A stretch of 20,861 nt of DNA, taken from assembly GCA_963923455.1 (NCBI GenBank), contig CAWULT010000080.1, positions 1 through 20,861 of the forward strand, given 5' to 3'. Below the pieces are notes generated by a model. That model searched no databases, was not told the DNA's origin, and worked only from the letters and a program-made list of their open reading frames with translations. Positions within the stretch are counted from its first letter, which is position 1, and each line of letters begins with the position of its first letter. This stretch comes from CAWULT01 sp963923455. Its GTDB lineage: Bacteria; Acidobacteriota; Vicinamibacteria; Vicinamibacterales; UBA2999. Positions 13,308-19,899 of the stretch are shown here, piece by piece. Position numbers and translations under genes: made by a program.

Positions 13308-14540
13308 ATGGCAGCGACGGTGCGGCTACACAAGACGGTCGGCGTACGCGTGGGACGCGTGCAGGTGGGCGGCGGCGCGCCGGTGGTCGTCCAGTCGATG
13401 ACGATGACCGACACGGCCGACGCGGCCGCGACCGCCCGGCAGTGCATCGAGCTGGCCGAGGCCGGCTCCGAGATGGTGCGCGTGACGGTCAACGTGCCCG
13501 AGGCCGCCGCCGCCGTGCCCGAGATCAGGCAGCGGATGCTCGACGCCGGCTGCACGGTCCCGCTCATCGGCGACTTCCACTACAACGGTCACCTGCTGCT
13601 GACGCGCTATCCCGACTGCGCCGCCGCTCTCGACAAGTACCGCATCAACCCCGGCAACGTGGGCACCGGCAGGCGGCGCGACGAGCAGTTCGCGACGATC
13701 TGCAAGGTGGCCATCGATCACCAGAAGCCCGTGCGCATCGGCGTCAACGGCGGCTCGCTCAACCAGGAGCTGGTGCTGGCCCGGATGCAGGAGAACACGG
13801 ACCGGAACCTCGGGCGCACCTCGGAGGAGATCCTCAACGAGTGCATGGTGATCTCGGCGATCGAGTCGACGGCGCTCGCCATCGAGACCGGCCTGCGGAA
13901 GGACCAGATCATCATCTCGTGCAAGGTGTCGCGACCGCAGGACCTCATCGCGATCTACCGCGCCCTGGCGCGCCAGACCGACCAGCCGCTGCACCTCGGC
14001 CTCACCGAGGCCGGCATGGGCCAGAAGGGGCTGGTCTGGTCGTCGGCCGCCATGGGCATCCTGCTGAACGAAGGCATCGGCGACACGATCCGCGTGTCGC
14101 TGACGCCGCGGCCCGGCGGCGACCGGCGCGAGGAGGTGTACGCGGCCTGCGAGCTGCTCCAGGCCCTCGGCCTCCGCAGCTTCGCGCCGAGCGTCACCGC
14201 GTGCCCCGGCTGCGGGCGCACGACGAGCAGCACCTTCCAGGAACTGGCCGAGCGCACCCAGGAGTACATCCGCGAGCGGATGCCGTCGTGGAAGGCGCAG
14301 TACGAGGGCGTGGAGACGCTCACCCTGGCCGTGATGGGGTGCGTCGTCAACGGGCCGGGCGAGTCGAAGGCCGCCAACATCGGCATCAGCCTGCCGGGCA
14401 CCGGCGAGGCGCCCCACTGCCCGGTCTACATCGACGGCGTCCACGCCACGACGCTGCGGGGCACGTACGACGAACTCGCGGCCGGCTTCCGGTCGCTGCT
14501 CGACACGTACGTCGAGACGAAGTACGCGCGCCGCCGCTGA
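13308..14540 (+). CDS. ispG: 4-hydroxy-3-methylbut-2-enyl diphosphate synthase (IspG/GcpE)
   Basis: 410-residue iron-sulfur enzyme of the MEP isoprenoid pathway. It converts 2-C-methyl-erythritol 2,4-cyclodiphosphate to HMBPP. The N-terminal TIM-barrel part carries VVVQSMTMTDTADAAAT and VPLIGDFHYNGHLLL. RINPGNVG and IGVNGGSLNQELV are present. The [4Fe-4S] ligands are C299 and C302 (ACPGCGRT) and C345 (MGCVVNGPGE), with E352 as the conserved acidic residue that follows. Length fits the bacterial form without the extra TIM insertion. The ATG at 13308 has GAGG about 8 nt upstream. Downstream is a small Cys protein on the same strand. No other MEP gene is in the window. Confidence 0.97.
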   Translation: MAATVRLHKTVGVRVGRVQVGGGAPVVVQSMTMTDTADAAATARQCIELAEAGSEMVRVTVNVPEAAAAVPEIRQRMLDAGCTVPLIGDFHYNGHLLLTRYPDCAAALDKYRINPGNVGTGRRRDEQFATICKVAIDHQKPVRIGVNGGSLNQELVLARMQENTDRNLGRTSEEILNECMVISAIESTALAIETGLRKDQIIISCKVSRPQDLIAIYRALARQTDQPLHLGLTEAGMGQKGLVWSSAAMGILLNEGIGDTIRVSLTPRPGGDRREEVYAACELLQALGLRSFAPSVTACPGCGRTTSSTFQELAERTQEYIRERMPSWKAQYEGVETLTLAVMGCVVNGPGESKAANIGISLPGTGEAPHCPVYIDGVHATTLRGTYDELAAGFRSLLDTYVETKYARRR

Positions 14541-14563
14541 CGCCGGAGCGCACGGTCGCAGCC

Positions 14564-14788
14564 ATGCCCGCGCGGCCCCCGGATCCCCCCTCGACCTTCG
14601 ACCGTCAGCTCGAAGCCTGGCGCATCGGTTTGTGCGTACGGTGCGCGCACGGGCTCCGCACACCGAACGACCGGGGCTCGGTGTTCTACCGCTGCGGACA
14701 CGCGGCCGTGGACGCGCGGTTCCCCAAGTATCCGATCACGCCGGTCGTCCGCTGCCCGGCGTTCACGCCGTCCCCGCGCGACGCCTGA
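14564..14788 (+). CDS. Small zinc-ribbon-like conserved hypothetical, 74 aa
   Basis: 74 residues. The core holds LCVRCAHG, FYRCGHA, FPKYPITPVVRCPAF, giving four Cys (CxxC, C, C) typical of a small zinc ribbon. The R-G-S-V-F-Y-x-C and F-P-K-Y-P pattern recurs in short Acidobacteriota hypotheticals I recognise without a known role. The ATG at 14564 lies 23 bp after the ispG stop, with a weak GGAG about 16 nt upstream. A much longer frame through ispG exists in this phase but is a shadow. It is probably the last gene of the 13076-14788 unit; 40 bp then separate it from the convergent NADH dehydrogenase. Confidence 0.72.
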   Translation: MPARPPDPPSTFDRQLEAWRIGLCVRCAHGLRTPNDRGSVFYRCGHAAVDARFPKYPITPVVRCPAFTPSPRDA

Positions 14789-14828
14789 CCACCCACGCCT
14801 CTGGACCGCACGCCTCGAGACACCGCGC

Positions 14829-16100
14829 CTACGTCCGCGGGCCGTCGTCGGCTCCCGTGATCAGGCGTGCGCCGCGCTGGAAGGTCAGGTACGCGATCGC
14901 CCACTCGACGAGCACGATGACGCGGTTGCGGAAGCCGATCAGCATCACGATGTGCAGGAACAGCCACGACAGCCACCCGACCAGCCCCGTGAGCCGGATC
15001 CAGCCGAGGTCGGCAACCGCCGAGGCCCGCCCCACGATCGCCATGCTGCCCAGGTCACGGTAGACGAACGGCTGTGACGGCTCGCCCCGCAGCCGCCGCA
15101 GGATCGTCCGGGCCGCGTGGGCCGCGCCCTGCATCGCCGGCTGCGCGACGCCAGGCAGCGGCGTCCCGCCCTGGTGCAGGAAGGCCGCGGCATCGCCCAC
15201 GACGAACACCTCCGGGCGCCCCGGGATGGACAGGTCGGGCTCGACGATCGCGCGACCGGCGCGGTCGACTGGCGCGCCGAGCGTGCGGACGAGCGGCGAG
15301 GCGGCCACTCCGGCCGCCCAGACGACGGTGCCGGCGCTCAGCCGCTCCGGCCCGCCGGGCCCTTCGAGGTCCACGCCGCGGGCGTCGATGCCCGTCACGC
15401 GGGTCTGCTCCCGCACCTCGACGCCGAAGCGCGCGAGCGACGTGCGCGCCGCGGCGCGCAGGTCCTCGCGGAAGCTCGCCAGGATCGTCGGCCCCGCCTC
15501 GACGATCACGATGCGGGCGCGGGCCGTGTCGATGCGCTTGAACTCGTCGCGCAGCGTCTGGCGGGCGATCTCGGCCAGCGTGCCGGCCAGCTCGACGCCG
15601 GTGGGTCCGCCGCCGACGAGCACGAAGGTCAGCAGCGCCTGCCGGGCCGCGGCCTCGGGTTCACGCTCGGCGCGCTCGAACGCGAGCAGGATGCGCCGGC
15701 GGATCACCAGCGCGTCGTCGAGGGTCTTGAGTCCCGGCGCATGCGGCTCCCAGTCGTCGCGGCCGAAATAGGCGTGGCGCGCGCCGGTCGCCACGATCAG
15801 GTAGTCGTAGTCGAGCACCTCGCCGTCGGTCAGCACCACCCGCCGCGCGGCGACGTCCACGGCCCTCGCCTCGCCCAGCAGCACGCGGACGTTTCGGGCC
15901 CGGCGCAGGATCCAGCGGATGGGAGCGCCGATGTCGCCCGGCGAGAGCGTCGCCGTGGCCACCTGGTAGAGCAGCGGCTGGAAGACGTGATGGTTGCGGC
16001 GATCCAGCACCGTGACCCGCACGTCGGCGCCCGCGAGGGCCTTCGCCGCCGAGAGCCCCCCGAACCCACCGCCGACGATCACGACATGTGGCGCCGCCAT
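14829..16100 (-). CDS. Type II NADH:quinone oxidoreductase (NDH-2)
   Basis: 423-residue non-proton-pumping flavoprotein that passes electrons from NADH to quinone at the cytoplasmic membrane face. First dinucleotide motif GGGFGG (10-15) binds FAD. QPLLYQVATATLSP (41-54) is an NDH-2 hallmark. The second Rossmann motif GGGPTGVELAG (163-173) binds NADH. VFVVGDAAAF (298-307) contacts FAD. AQPAMQ (319-324) fits the AQxAxQ quinone-site motif. The C-terminal LTGLVGWLSWLFLHIVMLIGFRNR segment (370-393) is the usual membrane-anchoring region. The ATG at 16100 sits 6 nt after TATGAT, suggesting a leaderless mRNA. It diverges from the molybdopterin oxidoreductase. Confidence 0.93.
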   Translation of the reverse strand: MAAPHVVIVGGGFGGLSAAKALAGADVRVTVLDRRNHHVFQPLLYQVATATLSPGDIGAPIRWILRRARNVRVLLGEARAVDVAARRVVLTDGEVLDYDYLIVATGARHAYFGRDDWEPHAPGLKTLDDALVIRRRILLAFERAEREPEAAARQALLTFVLVGGGPTGVELAGTLAEIARQTLRDEFKRIDTARARIVIVEAGPTILASFREDLRAAARTSLARFGVEVREQTRVTGIDARGVDLEGPGGPERLSAGTVVWAAGVAASPLVRTLGAPVDRAGRAIVEPDLSIPGRPEVFVVGDAAAFLHQGGTPLPGVAQPAMQGAAHAARTILRRLRGEPSQPFVYRDLGSMAIVGRASAVADLGWIRLTGLVGWLSWLFLHIVMLIGFRNRVIVLVEWAIAYLTFQRGARLITGADDGPRT

Positions 16101-16106
16101 GCGTCG

Positions 16107-16112
16107 ATCATA
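16107..16112 (-). promoter_or_regulatory. Putative -10 hexamer TATGAT before NDH-2
   Basis: TATGAT on the minus strand ends 6 nt before the ATG, the exact spacing expected when transcription starts at the first base of the start codon. It is one base from consensus TATAAT. No -35 is visible. Confidence 0.5.
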
Positions 16113-16183
16113 GCCGCGCGCAGCGGGCCACCGCGTCGAGGCCGGAGCGGGCTCGCGCGGCCGGATCGAGGGACGGGACGCAG

Positions 16184-16189
16184 TACACT
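16184..16189 (+). promoter_or_regulatory. Putative -10 hexamer TACACT before the molybdopterin oxidoreductase
   Basis: TACACT on the plus strand ends 9 nt before the ATG at 16199, giving a leader of only a few bases. It shares the AGTACACT context of the element at 13056. Confidence 0.45.
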
Positions 16190-16198
16190 AGATGCCCC

Positions 16199-18226
16199 AT
16201 GAAACGAGATTCGCTCGGCGCGCAGCACACCGTCGCGACCGTGTGTCCGCTCGACTGCCCGGACAACTGCAGCCTGGCCGTCACCGTGCAGGACCGGCGC
16301 ATCGCGGTGGTGGACGGGTCCTCGTTGAACCCCGTGACCGGCGGCTACATCTGCGCCAAGGTGCGCCGCTTCCCAGAACGCGTCTACGGCCAGGACCGCG
16401 TGCTGTATCCGGCCGTCCGCAAGGGGCCCAAGGGGCACGCGCGGTTCGAGCGGGTCTCCTGGGACGACGCCCTCGCCCGCATCGCCGAACGCCTCGAGGC
16501 CGTTCGCCGCGAGTTCGGCGGCGAGGCGATCCTCCCGTATTCCTACGGCGGGTCGAACGGCCTGCTGACCCAGGACACGAGCGACGCGACGCTGTTTCGC
16601 CGGCTCGGCGCCTCCCGCCTGGCGCGCACCGTGTGCGCCGCCCCGACGGGCGCCGCCAACCAGGCGCTCTACGGCAAGATGCCGTCGGTCTCGTACGAGG
16701 ATTTCGCCGAGGCGCGGCTGATCGTGCTCTGGGGCGCCAACCCCTCGGCATCGGGCATCCACCTCGTCCCGTACGTCCGCGAGGCGCAGCGGCGGGGCGC
16801 CCGGCTGGTCGTCGTGGACCCGCGGGCGACACCGCTCGCGAGGCAGGCGGACCTCCACCTGGCGGTCCATCCGGGCACCGACCTGCCCGTCGCGCTGGCG
16901 GTGCACCGGTACCTCTTCGAGCAGGGCCACGTCGACCAGGCCTTCCTCGACGCCCACACGACGGGCGCGGCGCGGTTGCGCGAGCGCGCGCTGCCGTGGA
17001 CGTTCGAACGGGCAGCGGTCGAGGCGCGCGTGCCCGCCGGCGACATCGAGCGGCTGGCCGAGTGGTACGCGCAGGCGTCGCCCGCGCTCGTCCGGTGCGG
17101 CTGGGGCCTCGAGCGCAACCGGAACGGCGGCAACGCCGCGCTCGCGGTGCTGGCGCTGCCGGCGGTGGGCGGCAAGTTCGGCGTCCGCGGCGGCGGTTTC
17201 GCCATGAGCAACACCAACGCGTGGCGGATCGAGCGCACGTGGATCGGGGCCCAGGAGCCCGCCACCAGGCTGGTCAACATGAACCAGCTCGGCCGCGCGC
17301 TGACCGAGCTGCACGACCCGCCGGTCAAGGCGCTGTTCGTCTACAACTCGAACGCCGCCGTCACCGCGCCCGATCAGCGGCGCGTGCTCGCGGGACTCGA
17401 ACGCGAGGACCTGTTCACCGTCGTCTTCGAGCAGGTGATGACCGACACGGCGCAGTACGCCGACATCGTGCTGCCGGCCACGACGTTCCTCGAAGGCTAC
17501 GACCTGCCGCGCGGCTACGGTCCGATCAGCCTCCGGCTCGGGAAGCCCGTGATCGAGCCGGTCGGCGAGGCCCGGCCCAACGCCGACGTCTTCGGCGAGC
17601 TGCTGCGGCGGCTCGGCCTCGACGAACCCGACGATCCCAACGGCGAGCTCGAGGAGATGCTGGATGTCTTCCACAGGCTGCCGGGTTCGCTCGGCGACGA
17701 ACTGCGGGAGCACGGCGCTGCCACGCCACCCTACGGCGGCCGGCCGGTCCAGTTCGCGGACGTGACGCCCTGGACGCCCGACGGCAAGGTGGACCTCTAC
17801 CCCGCGCACCTCGAGGCCCAGGCGCCGGCAGGGCTCTACGGCTACCAGCCGGACCCAGGCAGCGCCGACTACCCCCTCGCGCTGATCTCGCCTTCGAGCG
17901 AGCGGTCGATCACGTCGACGCTGGCGGAGCTGCCGCGTCCGGAAGTGCGGCTGCTGATCCACCCCGCTGACGCGGCCGCGCGCGACATCGCCGACGGCGA
18001 CACGGTGCGCGTCTTCAACGCGCAGGGCGAGGTCCGGTGCACGGTCCAGGTGGGCGCCTGGACGCGGCCGGGCACCGTCGTGCTGCCGAAGGGGCTGTGG
18101 CGCAAGCACACGGCCAACGGGCTCACGGCCAACGCGCTGGCGCCGGACACGCTGACCGACCTCGGCGGCGGCGCCTGCTTCAACGACGCCCGCGTGCAGG
18201 TGGCCGTCGTAAGGACCCTGCACTGA
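16199..18226 (+). CDS. Cytoplasmic molybdopterin-dependent oxidoreductase (DMSO reductase superfamily)
   Basis: 675 residues. An N-terminal 4Fe-4S site is formed by C16, C20, C24 and C52 (CPLDCPDNC and ICAK). SYGGSNGLL and DFAEARLIVLWGANPSASG precede the molybdopterin-binding Rossmann parts. C146 in RTVCAAPTG occupies the region that supplies the Mo/W ligand in such enzymes; that it is the ligand is inference. VFEQVMTDTAQYADIVLPATTFLE is a typical family block. The C-terminal MopB domain contains VRLLIHPADAAARDIADGDTV. No Tat signal precedes it, so it is cytoplasmic. No iron-sulfur or membrane partner subunit is adjacent, so the electron partner and substrate are unknown; formate dehydrogenase-like and assimilatory types are possible. 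The frame extends to 16088, but the ATG at 16199 fits the family N-terminus. Confidence 0.9.
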   Translation: MKRDSLGAQHTVATVCPLDCPDNCSLAVTVQDRRIAVVDGSSLNPVTGGYICAKVRRFPERVYGQDRVLYPAVRKGPKGHARFERVSWDDALARIAERLEAVRREFGGEAILPYSYGGSNGLLTQDTSDATLFRRLGASRLARTVCAAPTGAANQALYGKMPSVSYEDFAEARLIVLWGANPSASGIHLVPYVREAQRRGARLVVVDPRATPLARQADLHLAVHPGTDLPVALAVHRYLFEQGHVDQAFLDAHTTGAARLRERALPWTFERAAVEARVPAGDIERLAEWYAQASPALVRCGWGLERNRNGGNAALAVLALPAVGGKFGVRGGGFAMSNTNAWRIERTWIGAQEPATRLVNMNQLGRALTELHDPPVKALFVYNSNAAVTAPDQRRVLAGLEREDLFTVVFEQVMTDTAQYADIVLPATTFLEGYDLPRGYGPISLRLGKPVIEPVGEARPNADVFGELLRRLGLDEPDDPNGELEEMLDVFHRLPGSLGDELREHGAATPPYGGRPVQFADVTPWTPDGKVDLYPAHLEAQAPAGLYGYQPDPGSADYPLALISPSSERSITSTLAELPRPEVRLLIHPADAAARDIADGDTVRVFNAQGEVRCTVQVGAWTRPGTVVLPKGLWRKHTANGLTANALAPDTLTDLGGGACFNDARVQVAVVRTLH

Positions 18227-18237
18227 CTTTCTGAACA

Positions 18238-18254
18238 AAGATTCAGGGAATCTT
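18238..18254. promoter_or_regulatory. AT-rich inverted repeat upstream of the hmu-like operon
   Basis: AAGATTC and GAATCTT are perfect 7-base arms around AGG. An outer CTGAA (18231-18235) and TTCAG (18253-18257) add partial symmetry. It is an AT-rich island in the 82 bp gap after the molybdopterin gene, 54 bp before the next ATG. TACCAT (18282-18287) downstream could be a -10. An operator for a heme/iron regulator is possible; a weak terminator of the preceding gene is the alternative. Confidence 0.4.
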
Positions 18255-18308
18255 CAGCATCGGGCCGCGCGCGGGATCACGTACCATCGGCCCCGTCCAC
18301 GCACGAAG

Positions 18309-18893
18309 ATGACCCTGAGCTTCCACACGCTGTGGCTGGTGTGCGCGCTCGCCGCGGTGGTGTTCACCACCGTGGTCGCCGCCTCCCGCCGCGGCCTCAT
18401 GGTCCTGGCGCTCGCGTTCGCGGCCTCGTCGGCGTGGTCGTTCCGCGCAGCGCCGCTGCCTCCCGAGGCCATCGGCCTGCTGACGGCCGGCGCGGCGGTG
18501 GGACGACTGACCGGCCCGGCCCGGGTGACGCTGCCGGCGCTCGCGGGCGGCGTGCTCGGGGGCTCGTGGAGCGCGCTGCTCACCATCGAAGGCGTGCCGG
18601 CCTGGTCGGCCCTGCCCGCCGCCCTCGCCCTCGTCGCCCTCACCGTGACCCTGACCACCCGCCGCCCGGCCTTCGCGCCCGCCCGCCTGCAGGAGGACGG
18701 CCTTGCGTTCATCGCCGCGCTCGGCGTCTGCGCGGCGGCGCTGCCAGGCGTCAGCGAGGGCTGGCGCGCAGCCACCACCTTGAACCTCGAAGGCCCCGCG
18801 CCCGCCACCGAGGCGGTGCCCGCCTGGGCCATCGCCGTGGGGGCGTCGTCGGTGGCGCTCGGGGCGCTCTCTTCCCTCTGGAGTCGCCGGTGA
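18309..18893 (+). CDS. Multi-span membrane protein, first gene of the ExbB/DUF2149/CobN operon
   Basis: 194 residues, strongly hydrophobic. About five predicted spans lie at 7-25, 30-44, 52-66, 75-90 and 98-115, and there is further hydrophobic sequence near 128-145 and 168-188. No named domain is recognised. Its position at the head of a proton-channel/CobN cluster corresponds to the extra membrane protein (HmuT or DUF2162 position) in comparable loci; homology to those proteins was not checked. The ATG at 18309 has only a weak GAAG just upstream. Its stop overlaps the ExbB-like start by 4 nt (GTGA), so translation is coupled and the products probably act together. Confidence 0.75.
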   Translation: MTLSFHTLWLVCALAAVVFTTVVAASRRGLMVLALAFAASSAWSFRAAPLPPEAIGLLTAGAAVGRLTGPARVTLPALAGGVLGGSWSALLTIEGVPAWSALPAALALVALTVTLTTRRPAFAPARLQEDGLAFIAALGVCAAALPGVSEGWRAATTLNLEGPAPATEAVPAWAIAVGASSVALGALSSLWSRR

Positions 18894-19543
18894 ACCTGCT
18901 GCAACTGCTCGAGAACGGCCTGTTCGCGCTGGGACAGGTGCTCCGCTTTCCGGTGATGGCCCTGTTGTGGGTCTGCGTGGCGGCCGCCCTGTTCATGGCC
19001 GGCAGCGCGCTGCTCGAATGGCTCGCACGGCAGCGCGAGCGGCGCGGCTTCGACGTGAAGCGGTGGCTGGCGGGCGGTCCCGTGCTGAGCGCCGATGATG
19101 CACGCGCCGCAGCCCTGCCGGCCGCGCTGCGACGGACGCTGCGCGAGATCGACCAGGCCAGGCGGGCGGCGACGCTCGACCACGGCGGCCTGGAGCACCT
19201 GCTGCTCGAACGCGAAGAACACCTGCGGCATTCGCTGTCGAACGCCCGGATGCTCGTCAAGGTGGGCCCCAGCCTGGGGCTGCTGGGAACGCTCATCCCG
19301 ATGGGAACGTCGCTCGCCTCGATGGCCACCGGCAACCTCGAGGCGATGGCCGGCCAGATGGTCGTGGCCTTCACGACGACCATCATTGGCCTGGCCACCG
19401 GCACCATCGCCTACGTCGTGGCCGCGGCACGCCAGGCGTGGATCACCGAGACCATCCGCGAGCAGCGCTTCCTCGTCGAGCGCGTGGCAGCCGAACTCGG
19501 CAACCGGGGCCTCGAGGACGAACTGTCGCGGAAGGTGGGCTGA
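18890..19543 (+). CDS. MotA/TolQ/ExbB proton channel family protein
   Basis: 217 residues. One span lies near the N-terminus (about 22-44). A large cytoplasmic loop of charged helices follows (45-120). The TolQ/ExbB core is VGPSLGLLGTLIPMG (125-139) plus MVVAFTTTIIGLATGTIAYVVAAA (157-180). The LGLLGT motif and pore-facing Thr residues (T134, T162-T164) match the family. Such proteins form the pentameric stator that uses proton motive force with an ExbD-like partner. The GTG at 18890 overlaps the upstream stop, and only 2 bp separate its stop from the DUF2149 start. The partner is probably the DUF2149 protein rather than a classical ExbD, which is absent here. Confidence 0.92.
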   Translation: MNLLQLLENGLFALGQVLRFPVMALLWVCVAAALFMAGSALLEWLARQRERRGFDVKRWLAGGPVLSADDARAAALPAALRRTLREIDQARRAATLDHGGLEHLLLEREEHLRHSLSNARMLVKVGPSLGLLGTLIPMGTSLASMATGNLEAMAGQMVVAFTTTIIGLATGTIAYVVAAARQAWITETIREQRFLVERVAAELGNRGLEDELSRKVG

Positions 19544-19545
19544 TC

Positions 19546-19899
19546 GTGGCGCGCTACCTGCACCTGCCGTCGCCCGAGGAACCACTCGAGGAAGACCCGC
19601 TCTCGGGCATCGCCAACCTGTTCGACGTCTCCGTCGTGTTCATCGTCGGCCTGATGATGACGCTGTTCTCGGTCTACAAGATCGGCGACCTCGTCGACGC
19701 GCAGAGCGAGGTCACGATGGTCAAGACCAACAGCCAGGGCCAGCGCGAGATCATCGTCAAGAAGGGCAACACGATCACGGCCTACAAGGTCAGCGGCCAG
19801 ACGGCCGCGGGCGACGGCGAGCGCCTCGGCACGGCGTACCGGCTGGCCGACGGGCAGATCATCTACGTCCCGGAGGGCGAGGATGCGCCGGGCCGGTAG
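19546..19899 (+). CDS. DUF2149 protein with ExbD-like membrane segment
   Basis: 117 residues. A short acidic cytoplasmic N-terminus (EEPLEEDPLSGIAN) precedes one membrane span NLFDVSVVFIVGLMMTLFSVY (24-44). A small periplasmic beta domain follows (TMVKTNSQGQREIIVKKGNTITAYKVSG). D27 sits at the start of the span in a D-V context like the proton-translocating Asp of ExbD/TolR (LVDV). The family occurs next to ExbB-like and CobN-like genes in bacteria and methanogens and probably replaces ExbD there. The GTG at 19546 is 2 bp after the ExbB-like stop. The CobN-like ATG lies inside this gene, a 17 nt overlap with a GGAGG ribosome site before it. Confidence 0.88.
   Translation: MARYLHLPSPEEPLEEDPLSGIANLFDVSVVFIVGLMMTLFSVYKIGDLVDAQSEVTMVKTNSQGQREIIVKKGNTITAYKVSGQTAAGDGERLGTAYRLADGQIIYVPEGEDAPGR

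Noticed and set aside
16079..18238. 719-codon open frame antisense to the molybdopterin oxidoreductase
   Set aside because: Low-complexity Arg/Gly/Ala/Val-rich translation with no motif. It is the expected shadow of a GC-rich gene whose sense frame carries complete family motifs.
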